A stretch of 64,000 nucleotides of DNA from Clostridia bacterium (lineage in GTDB: Bacteria > Bacillota > Clostridia > Oscillospirales > CAG-272), in the NCBI GenBank assembly GCA_017501245.1, contig JAFVXI010000025.1, forward strand, positions 1 to 64,000. Reading direction: 5' to 3'. The notes under the pieces were generated by a model. It saw only the letters and a list, made by a program, of their open reading frames with translations. It was not told the origin of the DNA and searched no databases. The stretch's first letter is position 1. Each line of letters begins with the position of its first letter. Of the stretch, positions 15,566 through 23,695 are shown piece by piece. Made by a program: the position numbers and the translations under genes.

Positions 15566-16276
15566 TTAGCGAGTGCGCCTTCTTCTCCTCGAGGCCATCT
15601 TAAGCGCCTCCTCGTTGGTTCTTTCAATATACTCCTTAAACTCTCCGAGGATCCTCCTTCCGAGAGCTCTGTAATCCATAGCCAGGACCTTTTCTATCTT
15701 CTGTCTTCTAAGCTCCTCGGGCACTCCGTAGATGGTCAGGATGGTGTCAAGTCCGCCCTCTATCTGAAGCGATAACGGCGTTCTTTCCTCTCTCGTCATT
15801 ATCGTGCCGTATTCAATGCCCGAAACGAGGTTCTCCGCCTCGATCCATTTGCTATCCGTCCACTCGGGGCGGAACTCGAGAAAGACGTCGTGCGTCTTAT
15901 CCGTGTCGTTGTCACGTATGATATCTAACGATAGGGGAGAGGTATAGATAGCGTGGAAGAAATCGCGCGAGACCTCGTCCTCCTCGCATATCGCCGTCAT
16001 TGACGTCAATTCAAGACAGTAGGATAGAAGGCTTGAATAGCCCTCGCCGACCTCTCTTTCCATCAGCTCTCGCTGAAAGGCGCAAAGCTCGTTGCAGAGC
16101 ACGGCGAGCAGATGCTCCTTAGTCGGGAAATAGAAGGTAATGTTGCCAAGGCTGATGCCTAACTCCTTTGCTATCCTTGAGAAGGAGGTCTTGGAGTAGC
16201 CCTCCTCGATAAAGAGCCTCGCTCCCAGCTTGATTATTTCGCTCCTCGTGCTTGTTCGTCTATACTCAAATGGCAT
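15566..16276 (-). CDS. TetR family transcriptional regulator
   Basis: 236 residues from ATG 16276 (GAGGA eight bases upstream); an in-frame ATG at 16306 has its AGGA too close. Residues ~10-58 are the TetR HTH: SEIIKLGARLFIEEGYSKTS, ISLGNITFYFPTKEHLL. The rest is a helical ligand-binding domain of atypical sequence with a very basic end (SRRRRRTR). It is divergent from the papain-like protease gene. Two near-identical palindromic sites flank its own promoter, so autorepression is likely, and control of the divergent gene is possible. Confidence 0.85.
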   Translation of the reverse strand: MPFEYRRTSTRSEIIKLGARLFIEEGYSKTSFSRIAKELGISLGNITFYFPTKEHLLAVLCNELCAFQRELMEREVGEGYSSLLSYCLELTSMTAICEEDEVSRDFFHAIYTSPLSLDIIRDNDTDKTHDVFLEFRPEWTDSKWIEAENLVSGIEYGTIMTREERTPLSLQIEGGLDTILTIYGVPEELRRQKIEKVLAMDYRALGRRILGEFKEYIERTNEEALKMASRRRRRTR

Positions 16277-16314
16277 ATACCGTCCTCGCTTTCGTGTGGA
16301 TCTCATTATCCTGA

Positions 16315-16329
16315 TAGTAATGTTACAAG
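16315..16329. promoter_or_regulatory. Putative TetR operator, copy 1
   Basis: TAGTAATGTTACAAG, with inner palindrome GTAA-N2-TTAC. It lies one base from the -10 box, over the expected start of the TetR transcript. Confidence 0.55.
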
Positions 16330-16330
16330 A

Positions 16331-16360
16331 ATTATATCATATATTCCCTCTTTTTGTCAA
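16331..16360 (-). promoter_or_regulatory. Promoter of the TetR gene
   Basis: Read leftward: TTGACA (16355-16360), 18-base spacer, TATAAT (16331-16336). Both boxes are perfect consensus, and the promoter is enclosed by two copies of the same 15-base element. Confidence 0.8.
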
Positions 16361-16375
16361 TAGTAATCTTACAAG
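16361..16375. promoter_or_regulatory. Putative TetR operator, copy 2
   Basis: TAGTAATCTTACAAG, one base different from copy 1. It directly abuts the -35 box. The centres of the two copies are 46 bases apart. Confidence 0.55.
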
Positions 16376-16462
16376 TTAAATCAAAAAACTACATCAGACG
16401 TCGAAAAGAAGCGATTTTCACACAAAAAAGCGTCATACGTCCCTATTTTTAACAAAAATGAC

Positions 16463-16491
16463 TTGATGTTATATATACGCTGTGTTAAAAT
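16463..16491 (+). promoter_or_regulatory. Promoter of the papain-like protease gene
   Basis: TTGATG (16463-16468), 17-base spacer, TAAAAT (16486-16491). It lies about 90 bases from the nearer TetR operator, so direct repression there is not obvious. Confidence 0.5.
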
Positions 16492-16569
16492 CAAAATATC
16501 ATTGATCGCGGCGCATCGCCCGGTGGCTGCGTCGGTCTGACAGTTTTCACCTAAAGGAGGGTCACCCCC

Positions 16570-19500
16570 TTGAAGAAGAGCTTAACCTTCAGGCGGCTCA
16601 TCGCTATTCTCATAGCTATCAGCTGTATTGCATCAATATTCACGTCTTTTGGCAGGGTGTACGCCCTCAGTATGCCTCCACGCATACCGACGGTGGATGA
16701 CGATCTCCTCATCCGCGATCCCGTGCTTGACGATGGCCGCATCCCCGTTATCGACGGCGGTGGGCTCATCCCGGGCCCCAATATCGGCGGAGGAACGCTT
16801 GACCCTGCGCCCGAGATAGATATAAGCACTCTGCCGGCGGAATACTGTATGAGAGACGAATATATCCTCCTTGCGCAAAACCAGGATCAGCACGGCTATT
16901 GCTGGAACTTTGCCGCCACTATGTCTATGGCGACTACGATAATGAAGGCGACGGGCGAGTTTTACGACTTTTCCGAGCTGTGGACGGGTGTGTCGGCTTA
17001 TATTTGCGACGACGGATACAGAAAGGTCGGCGCAGGCGGCTCGATATCCACGCAGTACGAGTCTATAAAGCAGTCGGGGCTTATGCTCGAGATGGATTTC
17101 CCCTATCAGGATTCCTTCACGGTAAGCAACGATAATGCGGCGGATTATTATAACTTTTATGAAAAGTACTCTAACGACGATCTCGTCGATTCCCTCGTGC
17201 GTGACAGCTCGACAAGCTTCTCGAGTAGCAACGTTGCCGCTATAAAAAAGCACATTTACGACCACGGCAGCGTATACATGGCGTTTAACTTCAGGACGGG
17301 TTGGATCGAAAACGGCCCTGCATATCACCTCACGCCGAATCAGACCAACACAAACTCCTCTCACGCAGTTTCTGTCATCGGCTGGGATGATAACTACGAG
17401 GCTGAATTCTATCTTAACGGCTCGGAGGAGCCGACCCTCTTTAAGGGTGCGTGGATCATCCTCAATTCCTACACCGAGTCTAACGCCAAGGACGGAATCG
17501 CATTCGTCTTTTACGACGATAACAACATCAGCAGCCTTAATGGCTATCGCTACGAGCCCTACACCGAAAAGGACTTATATTTCTACGATAAGATAGATTC
17601 GGGCTACGCCTATCCTACGAGCGTAAAGGGGAAGTATTGCGGCAGCTTTATTCCCACGGAGGGCACGACGCTCCAAAAAAATATCTTCTACGATGACGTC
17701 GAGCTCGTCTATTCATATATATCGTCGCCCGATACGGTGGTGGAAGGAATAGAAATATGCAGGGGCGACCGTAAGGTCACGGAGGACTTCACCGTCGTTA
17801 TAGACAATGCGGCAAAGAGGTTTTCCATATCCGCCGAGGGCGCCGACTACGGACAGTATAAGATCCTCGTTACATACGGCAACGGCGAGCGCTCCGACAC
17901 CTATCTGAATAACTTCTTCGTTACGCACGGCATCATCGGAGAGGAGATAGAGTTCGACTACGAGGCAAACAGCCTGGGCTTCAACACAGGCAGGGAGCTT
18001 GAGCAGCACAGCATGGTCAGCCCCGAAAAGAGCTACGTCATCTACGTCGATAAGCTCGAGGGCGAGGTAGCCTTCCTCCAGGCAAAGCAGTCGGTATATA
18101 CCGAGCAGTATACGTCTATCCCAACGCTCAGCTACAAGATCACGAACGGCAAGAGCTGCACCGTTACGCATACGATAACTGCGGACACGGGTTACGAATT
18201 GCGGTATAATTTCACCTTTGAATATTGCGCCGACACCTCTCTCTTGCCCGTAAACGTCTATTATGATCTCGCCGGCGGCGAAAACCACCCCGAGAACTAT
18301 GCAAAAGAGCTTGCGGGGGAGGGCAGTGAGCTTATCCTCTACGCCCCGACGAGAGAGGGATATACATTCGGCGGCTGGTATCTCGACTATGGCCACGGCT
18401 CACGCCCGCTCAGGAAGGATGGGGATAAATATTACGTGAGCTGGGAGGACATCTGCCATCTCGGCGAGGTGGCGAATATGAACGCCTCCTCTCACTATCA
18501 AAAATACTACAAGAATTCGAACACCGTATTCGTTTATGCGCGCTGGGAGGAGGTCCCCTCTTACAGCGTAGAGCTGTCTATGAGCGGCGAGGGCAGCTGC
18601 ACGGTCGGAGAGAGGATAACGCTGTCGAGTGAGGATACGCTCAGATATTACTTTATACCTGCGAGCGGATGGACGCTGTCCGATGTTAAGATCAACGGGA
18701 GCAGCGTTCCTACCGATGAATTGACAGAGATTGTAAAGCACGGTTTACAATTAAAGGGCATCGACTCCGATAAGAGCATAGAAGTGACGTTTGTCAAGGG
18801 CGCTTATCTTTCGCTTATTCTCGGCGATAACATAAAGAACGCTTACCTCATCAAAAGCATAAATGGCGAGGAGGTAAGATTCAATATCGGAGATGCGATC
18901 CCTTACGAATATATCCAAGCTACCCTCACCTCGAATTTCACGCTTGTGATCGAGGTCTTTGACGACACCGAGGACGGCACCTACGTTCTTGAGAATATGA
19001 GCGGCTATGGCGTTTTGGATAAGGGGGTATTTACAAAAGGTATATCCATAATGAATAAGGGCAAGATCGTCGAGCGAGAGGTCGCCTCCGCCATCCTTAA
19101 GCCCATCGTCGACGTGACCGTCAGCTATTCTGTGGCGGGTCAGGTATTGGATCACTACATATCGGCGGATAGAAGCGCCACTAGCGGAGAAAGGGACGGT
19201 ATGGCATCGAAATACGGCGAGGTCCTTTACCTCTTCGTCAGGTGCCCCGAGCCGACTAATACGGTTATGTACTCCTTGCCGGCTGGGTTTGTTGACGTAG
19301 GCGGCGGATGGTTCAGAAAGCCGGTATTCGTCAACAGTGATGCTCCTAGCCTTGGAACCGTCACCGCAACCCCGGCGACGCGCACCTATACCGTAACCTG
19401 GAAAAACTGGGACGACAGCGTTATTTATTCCGAGAAGTACACCTACCAGGAGTTCCCTACCTACAATTACAGAGGTTATCCTGCGCTGATCGGAGGGTCA

Positions 19501-20172
19501 TACATATATCCCACGAGGGCGGAGGACGAGCGCTTTACTTACGAGTTTGCAGGCTGGAGCCCCGACATAAAAAAGGTAACTGCCGACACCACCTATACGG
19601 CAGTGTTTATCGCCGTGCCTAAGCAGTATACGGTCAAGGTCTCCGAGTGTGAAAACGGTGTCGTTACTCCAAGCGGCGATAACACCATCAACTGCCTCGA
19701 CAGGCACACCTACCTCATCACACCGAACGAGGGCTACCGCATAAAGGACGTTTTAGTCAACGGCACGTCTGTCGGAGCCGTAACGAGCTACACCTTCGCC
19801 GACGTCGCCTGCGACCAGACTCTCAGCGTAGAATTTGAAAGAATTAAGCATTCCGTAAGCCTCATTTCTACCAAGGGCGGCAGAGTTGACAGCGAGGTTC
19901 CCGCCGAGCTTTACTACGGTGACGAGCTGACGCTCACCTTCACACCCGACGTCGGCTACGCCGTTGATATGGTGCTTGTGAACGGAAAAGCGGTGGATCT
20001 ATCCGAAAACGGTCTGTCCATCACTATCGGTGCTGACACGGCGGTTACGGTGGTTTTCGAGAGGGTGAATGACATCCCCCTGCTTGTTACAACGATTGCA
20101 ACGATCGTTTTCTCCGCCATCGCCACCACTGCGATAGCGTTCGTTAGGCTCAAGCGACGGGAAGAGGACTGA
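16570..20172 (+). CDS. Membrane-anchored C1 (papain-like) cysteine protease with repeat domains
   Basis: 1200 residues, TTG start about nine bases after AAAGGAGG. A signal peptide (about 1-32) is followed by a Pro/Asp/Gly linker. Residues ~95-320 are a papain-type domain: Gln105 in QDQHGYCW, catalytic C111, H265 in SHAVSVIGWDD, and N299 in ILNSY (papain has NSW). Next come Ig-like and Listeria-Bacteroides repeats (TREGYTFGGWYLD, YEFAGWSPDIKKVTADTTYTAVF), then two GYRIKDVLVNGTSV-type units. A single membrane span (about 1169-1190) and a basic tail anchor it, so the enzyme faces outward. It likely digests host or dietary protein, or processes surface proteins. Confidence 0.88.
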   Translation: MKKSLTFRRLIAILIAISCIASIFTSFGRVYALSMPPRIPTVDDDLLIRDPVLDDGRIPVIDGGGLIPGPNIGGGTLDPAPEIDISTLPAEYCMRDEYILLAQNQDQHGYCWNFAATMSMATTIMKATGEFYDFSELWTGVSAYICDDGYRKVGAGGSISTQYESIKQSGLMLEMDFPYQDSFTVSNDNAADYYNFYEKYSNDDLVDSLVRDSSTSFSSSNVAAIKKHIYDHGSVYMAFNFRTGWIENGPAYHLTPNQTNTNSSHAVSVIGWDDNYEAEFYLNGSEEPTLFKGAWIILNSYTESNAKDGIAFVFYDDNNISSLNGYRYEPYTEKDLYFYDKIDSGYAYPTSVKGKYCGSFIPTEGTTLQKNIFYDDVELVYSYISSPDTVVEGIEICRGDRKVTEDFTVVIDNAAKRFSISAEGADYGQYKILVTYGNGERSDTYLNNFFVTHGIIGEEIEFDYEANSLGFNTGRELEQHSMVSPEKSYVIYVDKLEGEVAFLQAKQSVYTEQYTSIPTLSYKITNGKSCTVTHTITADTGYELRYNFTFEYCADTSLLPVNVYYDLAGGENHPENYAKELAGEGSELILYAPTREGYTFGGWYLDYGHGSRPLRKDGDKYYVSWEDICHLGEVANMNASSHYQKYYKNSNTVFVYARWEEVPSYSVELSMSGEGSCTVGERITLSSEDTLRYYFIPASGWTLSDVKINGSSVPTDELTEIVKHGLQLKGIDSDKSIEVTFVKGAYLSLILGDNIKNAYLIKSINGEEVRFNIGDAIPYEYIQATLTSNFTLVIEVFDDTEDGTYVLENMSGYGVLDKGVFTKGISIMNKGKIVEREVASAILKPIVDVTVSYSVAGQVLDHYISADRSATSGERDGMASKYGEVLYLFVRCPEPTNTVMYSLPAGFVDVGGGWFRKPVFVNSDAPSLGTVTATPATRTYTVTWKNWDDSVIYSEKYTYQEFPTYNYRGYPALIGGSYIYPTRAEDERFTYEFAGWSPDIKKVTADTTYTAVFIAVPKQYTVKVSECENGVVTPSGDNTINCLDRHTYLITPNEGYRIKDVLVNGTSVGAVTSYTFADVACDQTLSVEFERIKHSVSLISTKGGRVDSEVPAELYYGDELTLTFTPDVGYAVDMVLVNGKAVDLSENGLSITIGADTAVTVVFERVNDIPLLVTTIATIVFSAIATTAIAFVRLKRREED

Positions 20173-20200
20173 AACGCTACGCTTAACAAAATATAAAAGC

Positions 20201-20243
20201 AAACGCTCCGGCATCTCCTTTTTGGAGGTGTCAGAGCGTTTTT
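20201..20243 (+). terminator. Terminator of the protease gene
   Basis: AAACGCTC (20201-20208) pairs with GAGCGTTT at 20234-20241, with an inner ATCTCC/GGAGGT stem, followed by T residues. Confidence 0.8.
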
Positions 20244-20367
20244 AAATCAAAAATGATAACAAGTATTTACATAAAGAAGCTCAAAGCGAAATGATAAGCT
20301 GTCCATCAGCTTTTTCACTTGGATCAAAAGCCGGTCGCAAATAACACGCATAGCGTGAGCCTTGATG

Positions 20368-21678
20368 TCAGATCTCCTTGATGAGGATGGAGCTTAAGGG
20401 CTTCATATTGAATTTGAGAGTGCCGGTCTTATCTACGAGCTCAGCGTCGTGGTCGGCATCGAGCAGGTATATCTCGTATTCGCCATCTCTGCCGAGGTCG
20501 AGGGCGATCTCCTTCTCCACGGCGTCGTCGTCATCGGTGTAGTAGGTGAGGAGTGCAAGAGCCTTTCCGCTTTTATCAACGCCAAGGAGCGAGTATACGT
20601 TTTCGATGGAGTTTTCGGAGGGGATCTCCTTCTCCATGTCGTAAAACATTCCGTACCAATAAAGGGGGTAATAGCCCTTGAGCTTTTCGTAGGTATAAAG
20701 GTCGAATGCTCCGCAATATACGCTTGGTCTCGTGTCGTAATACATCATCATATCGATCGAGCTGTTCTGAGCCGCCGAGATGGCCGCCGCAACGAACGTA
20801 GCCCCCTTGATGCCGTGGACGGCATTGATGCTGTATTGGAATTTGTCGAGGAAGTTCTTAACGTAGTTCCATTCGTTGAGTATGCTTTCGGCATTCGTAT
20901 AGCCGTACTTGTCGAGCAGGTCTCTCATCTTCTCAGCCCTTTTGAGGATGCTTGCGGGCTCGGTGGCGTATATATGCCAAGAGAAGAAGTCAAGCTCGAC
21001 GCCCCTTTCGTGCATCTCACGAAGGAAATCGTCTGCCCATTCGTAGGAAAAAGCAAGAGCCGGTCCTCCGATCATAAGATCGGGGAAGCAGGACTTCAGG
21101 TGCTTTGCCGCAATCTCGTAGAAATCAAAGAACTGTGCCTTGGTGCCGCCCCAGGTCTTCTTATCCGTATCGTCGTCCTCGTGGAGGTCGGGCTCGTTCC
21201 ATATCTCCCAGTACTTGATGCCGAGCTTGAAGCCGTCTGCCCAGCCCTCGTTGTAGTGTCTGATTATATGCTCGCAGATAACAGCCCACTTGTTAAAGTC
21301 CTTAGGCGGGATCGTTCCGTGCTTTTTTACCTGATGCTCGATCGTCTGTCCAAGCCTGAAGAAGGTCTCGGTCCCGGCGTCAAGGCAAATGAGGATGGCC
21401 TCATCCGTGCAGGCAAAGTCATAGGATGCAGGGTCGTAGGGATCGAGATCGAAGTTAGGGAAGATCATCGTGATATCGTGGGCATAAGGGCCCCCGTAAA
21501 CTGCTTCTAAAGCCGAATCGTGATTTCTGGAATAGGGGATCCTCGCCGCCTTATAATCGGCGAAGTTCGAGCGGGACTGGTCGCTTGCGTGCCTCTTATG
21601 CCAGGGGCCGCCGTTAGTAGCGTTCAGGATCTTGAAGCTCCTGCCCTCACCCGTAAGATCAAACTTTAAGGTCTGCAT
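20368..21678 (-). CDS. GH39-like glycoside hydrolase (clan A)
   Basis: 436 residues, GAGGAGG six bases before ATG. A (beta/alpha)8 retaining hydrolase: acid/base E162 in YWEIWNEPD and nucleophile E269 in ILNEWNY, with FFSWHIY between them. This spacing and the WNEPD motif fit GH39 (beta-xylosidase / alpha-L-iduronidase type) and relatives. A small C-terminal beta domain ends MKPLSSILIKEI. There is no signal peptide, so it should cleave imported oligosaccharides. It has its own promoter. The sugar specificity cannot be read from the sequence. Confidence 0.75.
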   Translation of the reverse strand: MQTLKFDLTGEGRSFKILNATNGGPWHKRHASDQSRSNFADYKAARIPYSRNHDSALEAVYGGPYAHDITMIFPNFDLDPYDPASYDFACTDEAILICLDAGTETFFRLGQTIEHQVKKHGTIPPKDFNKWAVICEHIIRHYNEGWADGFKLGIKYWEIWNEPDLHEDDDTDKKTWGGTKAQFFDFYEIAAKHLKSCFPDLMIGGPALAFSYEWADDFLREMHERGVELDFFSWHIYATEPASILKRAEKMRDLLDKYGYTNAESILNEWNYVKNFLDKFQYSINAVHGIKGATFVAAAISAAQNSSIDMMMYYDTRPSVYCGAFDLYTYEKLKGYYPLYWYGMFYDMEKEIPSENSIENVYSLLGVDKSGKALALLTYYTDDDDAVEKEIALDLGRDGEYEIYLLDADHDAELVDKTGTLKFNMKPLSSILIKEI

Positions 21679-21707
21679 TTTTACCTCCTCGGTGTTGTTT
21701 TAAGTCG

Positions 21708-21737
21708 ATTATATCACCGGATATTTCCTAAAGTCAA
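21708..21737 (-). promoter_or_regulatory. Promoter of the GH39-like gene
   Basis: Read leftward: TTGACT (21732-21737), 18-base spacer, TATAAT (21708-21713). Confidence 0.65.
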
Positions 21738-21847
21738 GCGAAAAGAAAAAAATAATTGAAAATTACCCCCTTTACGGCGGATCAGGGTGCGGAGTTTAAA
21801 TGAATAGGCGAGTCCATAGTATTTTGTGTCACAAAAGCACGAGAGTG

Positions 21848-21877
21848 TTGACAATACTTATGCTGATATGATATAAT
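21848..21877 (+). promoter_or_regulatory. Promoter of the lipoprotein gene at 21930
   Basis: TTGACA (21848-21853), 18-base spacer, TATAAT (21872-21877), 52 bases before the start codon. Confidence 0.75.
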
Positions 21878-21929
21878 AGTCTTGAAGAGAAGTATAACTG
21901 AAAATATTAATAAAGAAAGGAAGAATACT

Positions 21930-23339
21930 ATGAAAAAAACGATCGTTGCATTAGCACTTTGCCTGGCTCTTTTGTCCGCCCTTCTTTTCACCTCGTGTGA
22001 ATATCTTCCTGACGGATTGCGTGATATGCTCCCTCCGGGAAGCGCAGAGGCAGTATACGAGAGGGTAGACGAGGCGATGTCTGCCAGCGGCTCCTATAAG
22101 ATGGACGGAAAGAACAGGATGACGGTTTATATCGACGAGGTCAAGTACGAGCTGGTTGCAAATATTGAGGCCATCGTGATATCCGACCTTGACGGTGATA
22201 TGTATTACTACAACAAGACCGTACAGACCACCAGCGTCCCGGATATGGATATAAACAGCTCGCTTACGAGCCTGACGGCTTACCATGAGGGAAATGCGTT
22301 TTTAAAGACGAGCGGCGACCTGTCGCAGAAGATATATTCCGAGATCAGCGAGAGAAACTTCAAAAAGTATTTCATCGATAACGGAGCTTCGGTGTTAGCG
22401 GAGGAGGATCTTTCGGAAGCGGCAGAAAAAAGCCACAAGCATATTGTCGGCGAGGGCTGGGAGATAAGCTTCAAGGGCTATTCAAGGGGCTACGTCAACG
22501 GCTTCCTCAGTGATACCGGACTTGGTTCTCTTGGCATCGACCATGAGGTAAAGGATATCGTTGCCACGCTCAGATGCGACGAGGATTATCTCGTTAGGTC
22601 GATAAGCATCGAGGTGATATTTGACGTAGAGGAGGGCTCGGAGGAGCTTCCCTCGGTTCGTATCACGATGGATTGTTCGGGCTACAATGAGGCGACACCT
22701 CTCGTCGACGAGCTTGACGTAGACGACTACACCGAGGTCGAGGATATTCACGTGCTTAAGGAGCTTGAGGATATGCTTGACGAGATGAGCGAGAGGGAGG
22801 AGGGCTATTTCACCCTCGATACGACGACTAGGGTGAGCGTCGGAGCTCAGCAGGTCAGCACTACCGAATACGATAAGATCCGCTACGGCGAGGATGACGG
22901 TGCGTTCTTCTACGAGATAGATTATACTATTAACAACACCTCGGGCAAGATCACGTATAAAAACGGCGATAAGATGACCCCCACCAACAATCTTAAGGAG
23001 TCTCCCGCCAAGGCGAGGGCGTATATAGCTTCGCTGATGGATAGAGGATATAACGTCTATGGCGTAAGCTTCTTAGAGGAGGCGGGTGATGGTGTTTACG
23101 TCATTGAGATCGACAGCCTTGAGGACAGCGCATATAAGGCTGCAGCGAGCGAGCTTGGCTTCACTTACGTGGATGCCAGCCAGGAGATAACCGTCACTAT
23201 CGTTGACGGCGAGCTTGCAAAGCTGAGGAGCTACGTCAACGTCGAATGCAAATATAACGGAAGCAAAGCTAGCATCCGTGTTATATCCACGGCTGACTTC
23301 ACAGCCGAGCCGACTCCGGATGACGAATCGGCTTTGTAA
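21930..23339 (+). CDS. Surface lipoprotein, LolA/LppX-like repeat suspected
   Basis: 469 residues from ATG 21930 (AAAGGAAG upstream). The signal peptide ends in LLFTSC (Cys about 23). The mature part looks like two related halves of about 220 residues: each starts with a helix and a beta strand (SAEAVYERVDEAMSASGSYK and LKELEDMLDEMSEREEGYFT) and continues with TTRVSV, MYYYNKTV or FFYEIDYT strands. This resembles convex beta-sheet lipoproteins of the LolA-like group, but no family is assigned. It is transcribed alone between hydrolase genes; a role in binding a hydrophobic or sugar ligand is only a guess. Confidence 0.65.
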   Translation: MKKTIVALALCLALLSALLFTSCEYLPDGLRDMLPPGSAEAVYERVDEAMSASGSYKMDGKNRMTVYIDEVKYELVANIEAIVISDLDGDMYYYNKTVQTTSVPDMDINSSLTSLTAYHEGNAFLKTSGDLSQKIYSEISERNFKKYFIDNGASVLAEEDLSEAAEKSHKHIVGEGWEISFKGYSRGYVNGFLSDTGLGSLGIDHEVKDIVATLRCDEDYLVRSISIEVIFDVEEGSEELPSVRITMDCSGYNEATPLVDELDVDDYTEVEDIHVLKELEDMLDEMSEREEGYFTLDTTTRVSVGAQQVSTTEYDKIRYGEDDGAFFYEIDYTINNTSGKITYKNGDKMTPTNNLKESPAKARAYIASLMDRGYNVYGVSFLEEAGDGVYVIEIDSLEDSAYKAAASELGFTYVDASQEITVTIVDGELAKLRSYVNVECKYNGSKASIRVISTADFTAEPTPDDESAL

Positions 23340-23695
23340 AAAGTAAAGCCCGATAGGCTCATACAGTGATGCTATTAGCGGAGTATTTGCACTGAACTAT
23401 GATTGCATAACGCTTGCACAGCAAATTCTTAACGGCAAGCGCCGGCGAGCCTTGTGGCTTTAAAATGAAAGAAGAGAGAACATTTCGGTTTTTTCAAAAA
23501 GCAGACGTCGCTCTCTCCGACGGCGTATCGAACGAGCTGATGACCACTCGGAGGGCGATTAATTGTTTTAAAAATCAAGGGCGAGGAGCTTTGTAGCTCC
23601 TCGCCCTTTCCACGTCGGTGGATATATTCAAAATGCTATTTGATCAAAGCGCATAGCCAAAAGCGACCGCTCTATGCTTGCCATATGGCAAAAAA
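23340..23695. other. Intergenic stretch, 356 bases
   Basis: Separates the rightward lipoprotein gene from the leftward secreted GH78 gene. Apart from the strong hairpin at 23577-23608, no gene, promoter or RNA was recognised. A 60-codon open frame at 23414 has no ribosome site and is not believed. Confidence 0.6.
23577..23608 (-). terminator. Terminator of the secreted GH78 gene
   Basis: A perfect 14-base stem (AAGGGCGAGGAGCT / AGCTCCTCGCCCTT) with a four-base loop. Read leftward it is followed by GATTTTTAAAAC, so it mainly serves the leftward gene, about 90 bases after its stop. Confidence 0.7.

Noticed and set aside
23414..23596. 60-codon + strand frame in the intergenic stretch
   Set aside because: No ribosome site, and it ends inside the terminator hairpin; the composition is not like neighbouring genes.
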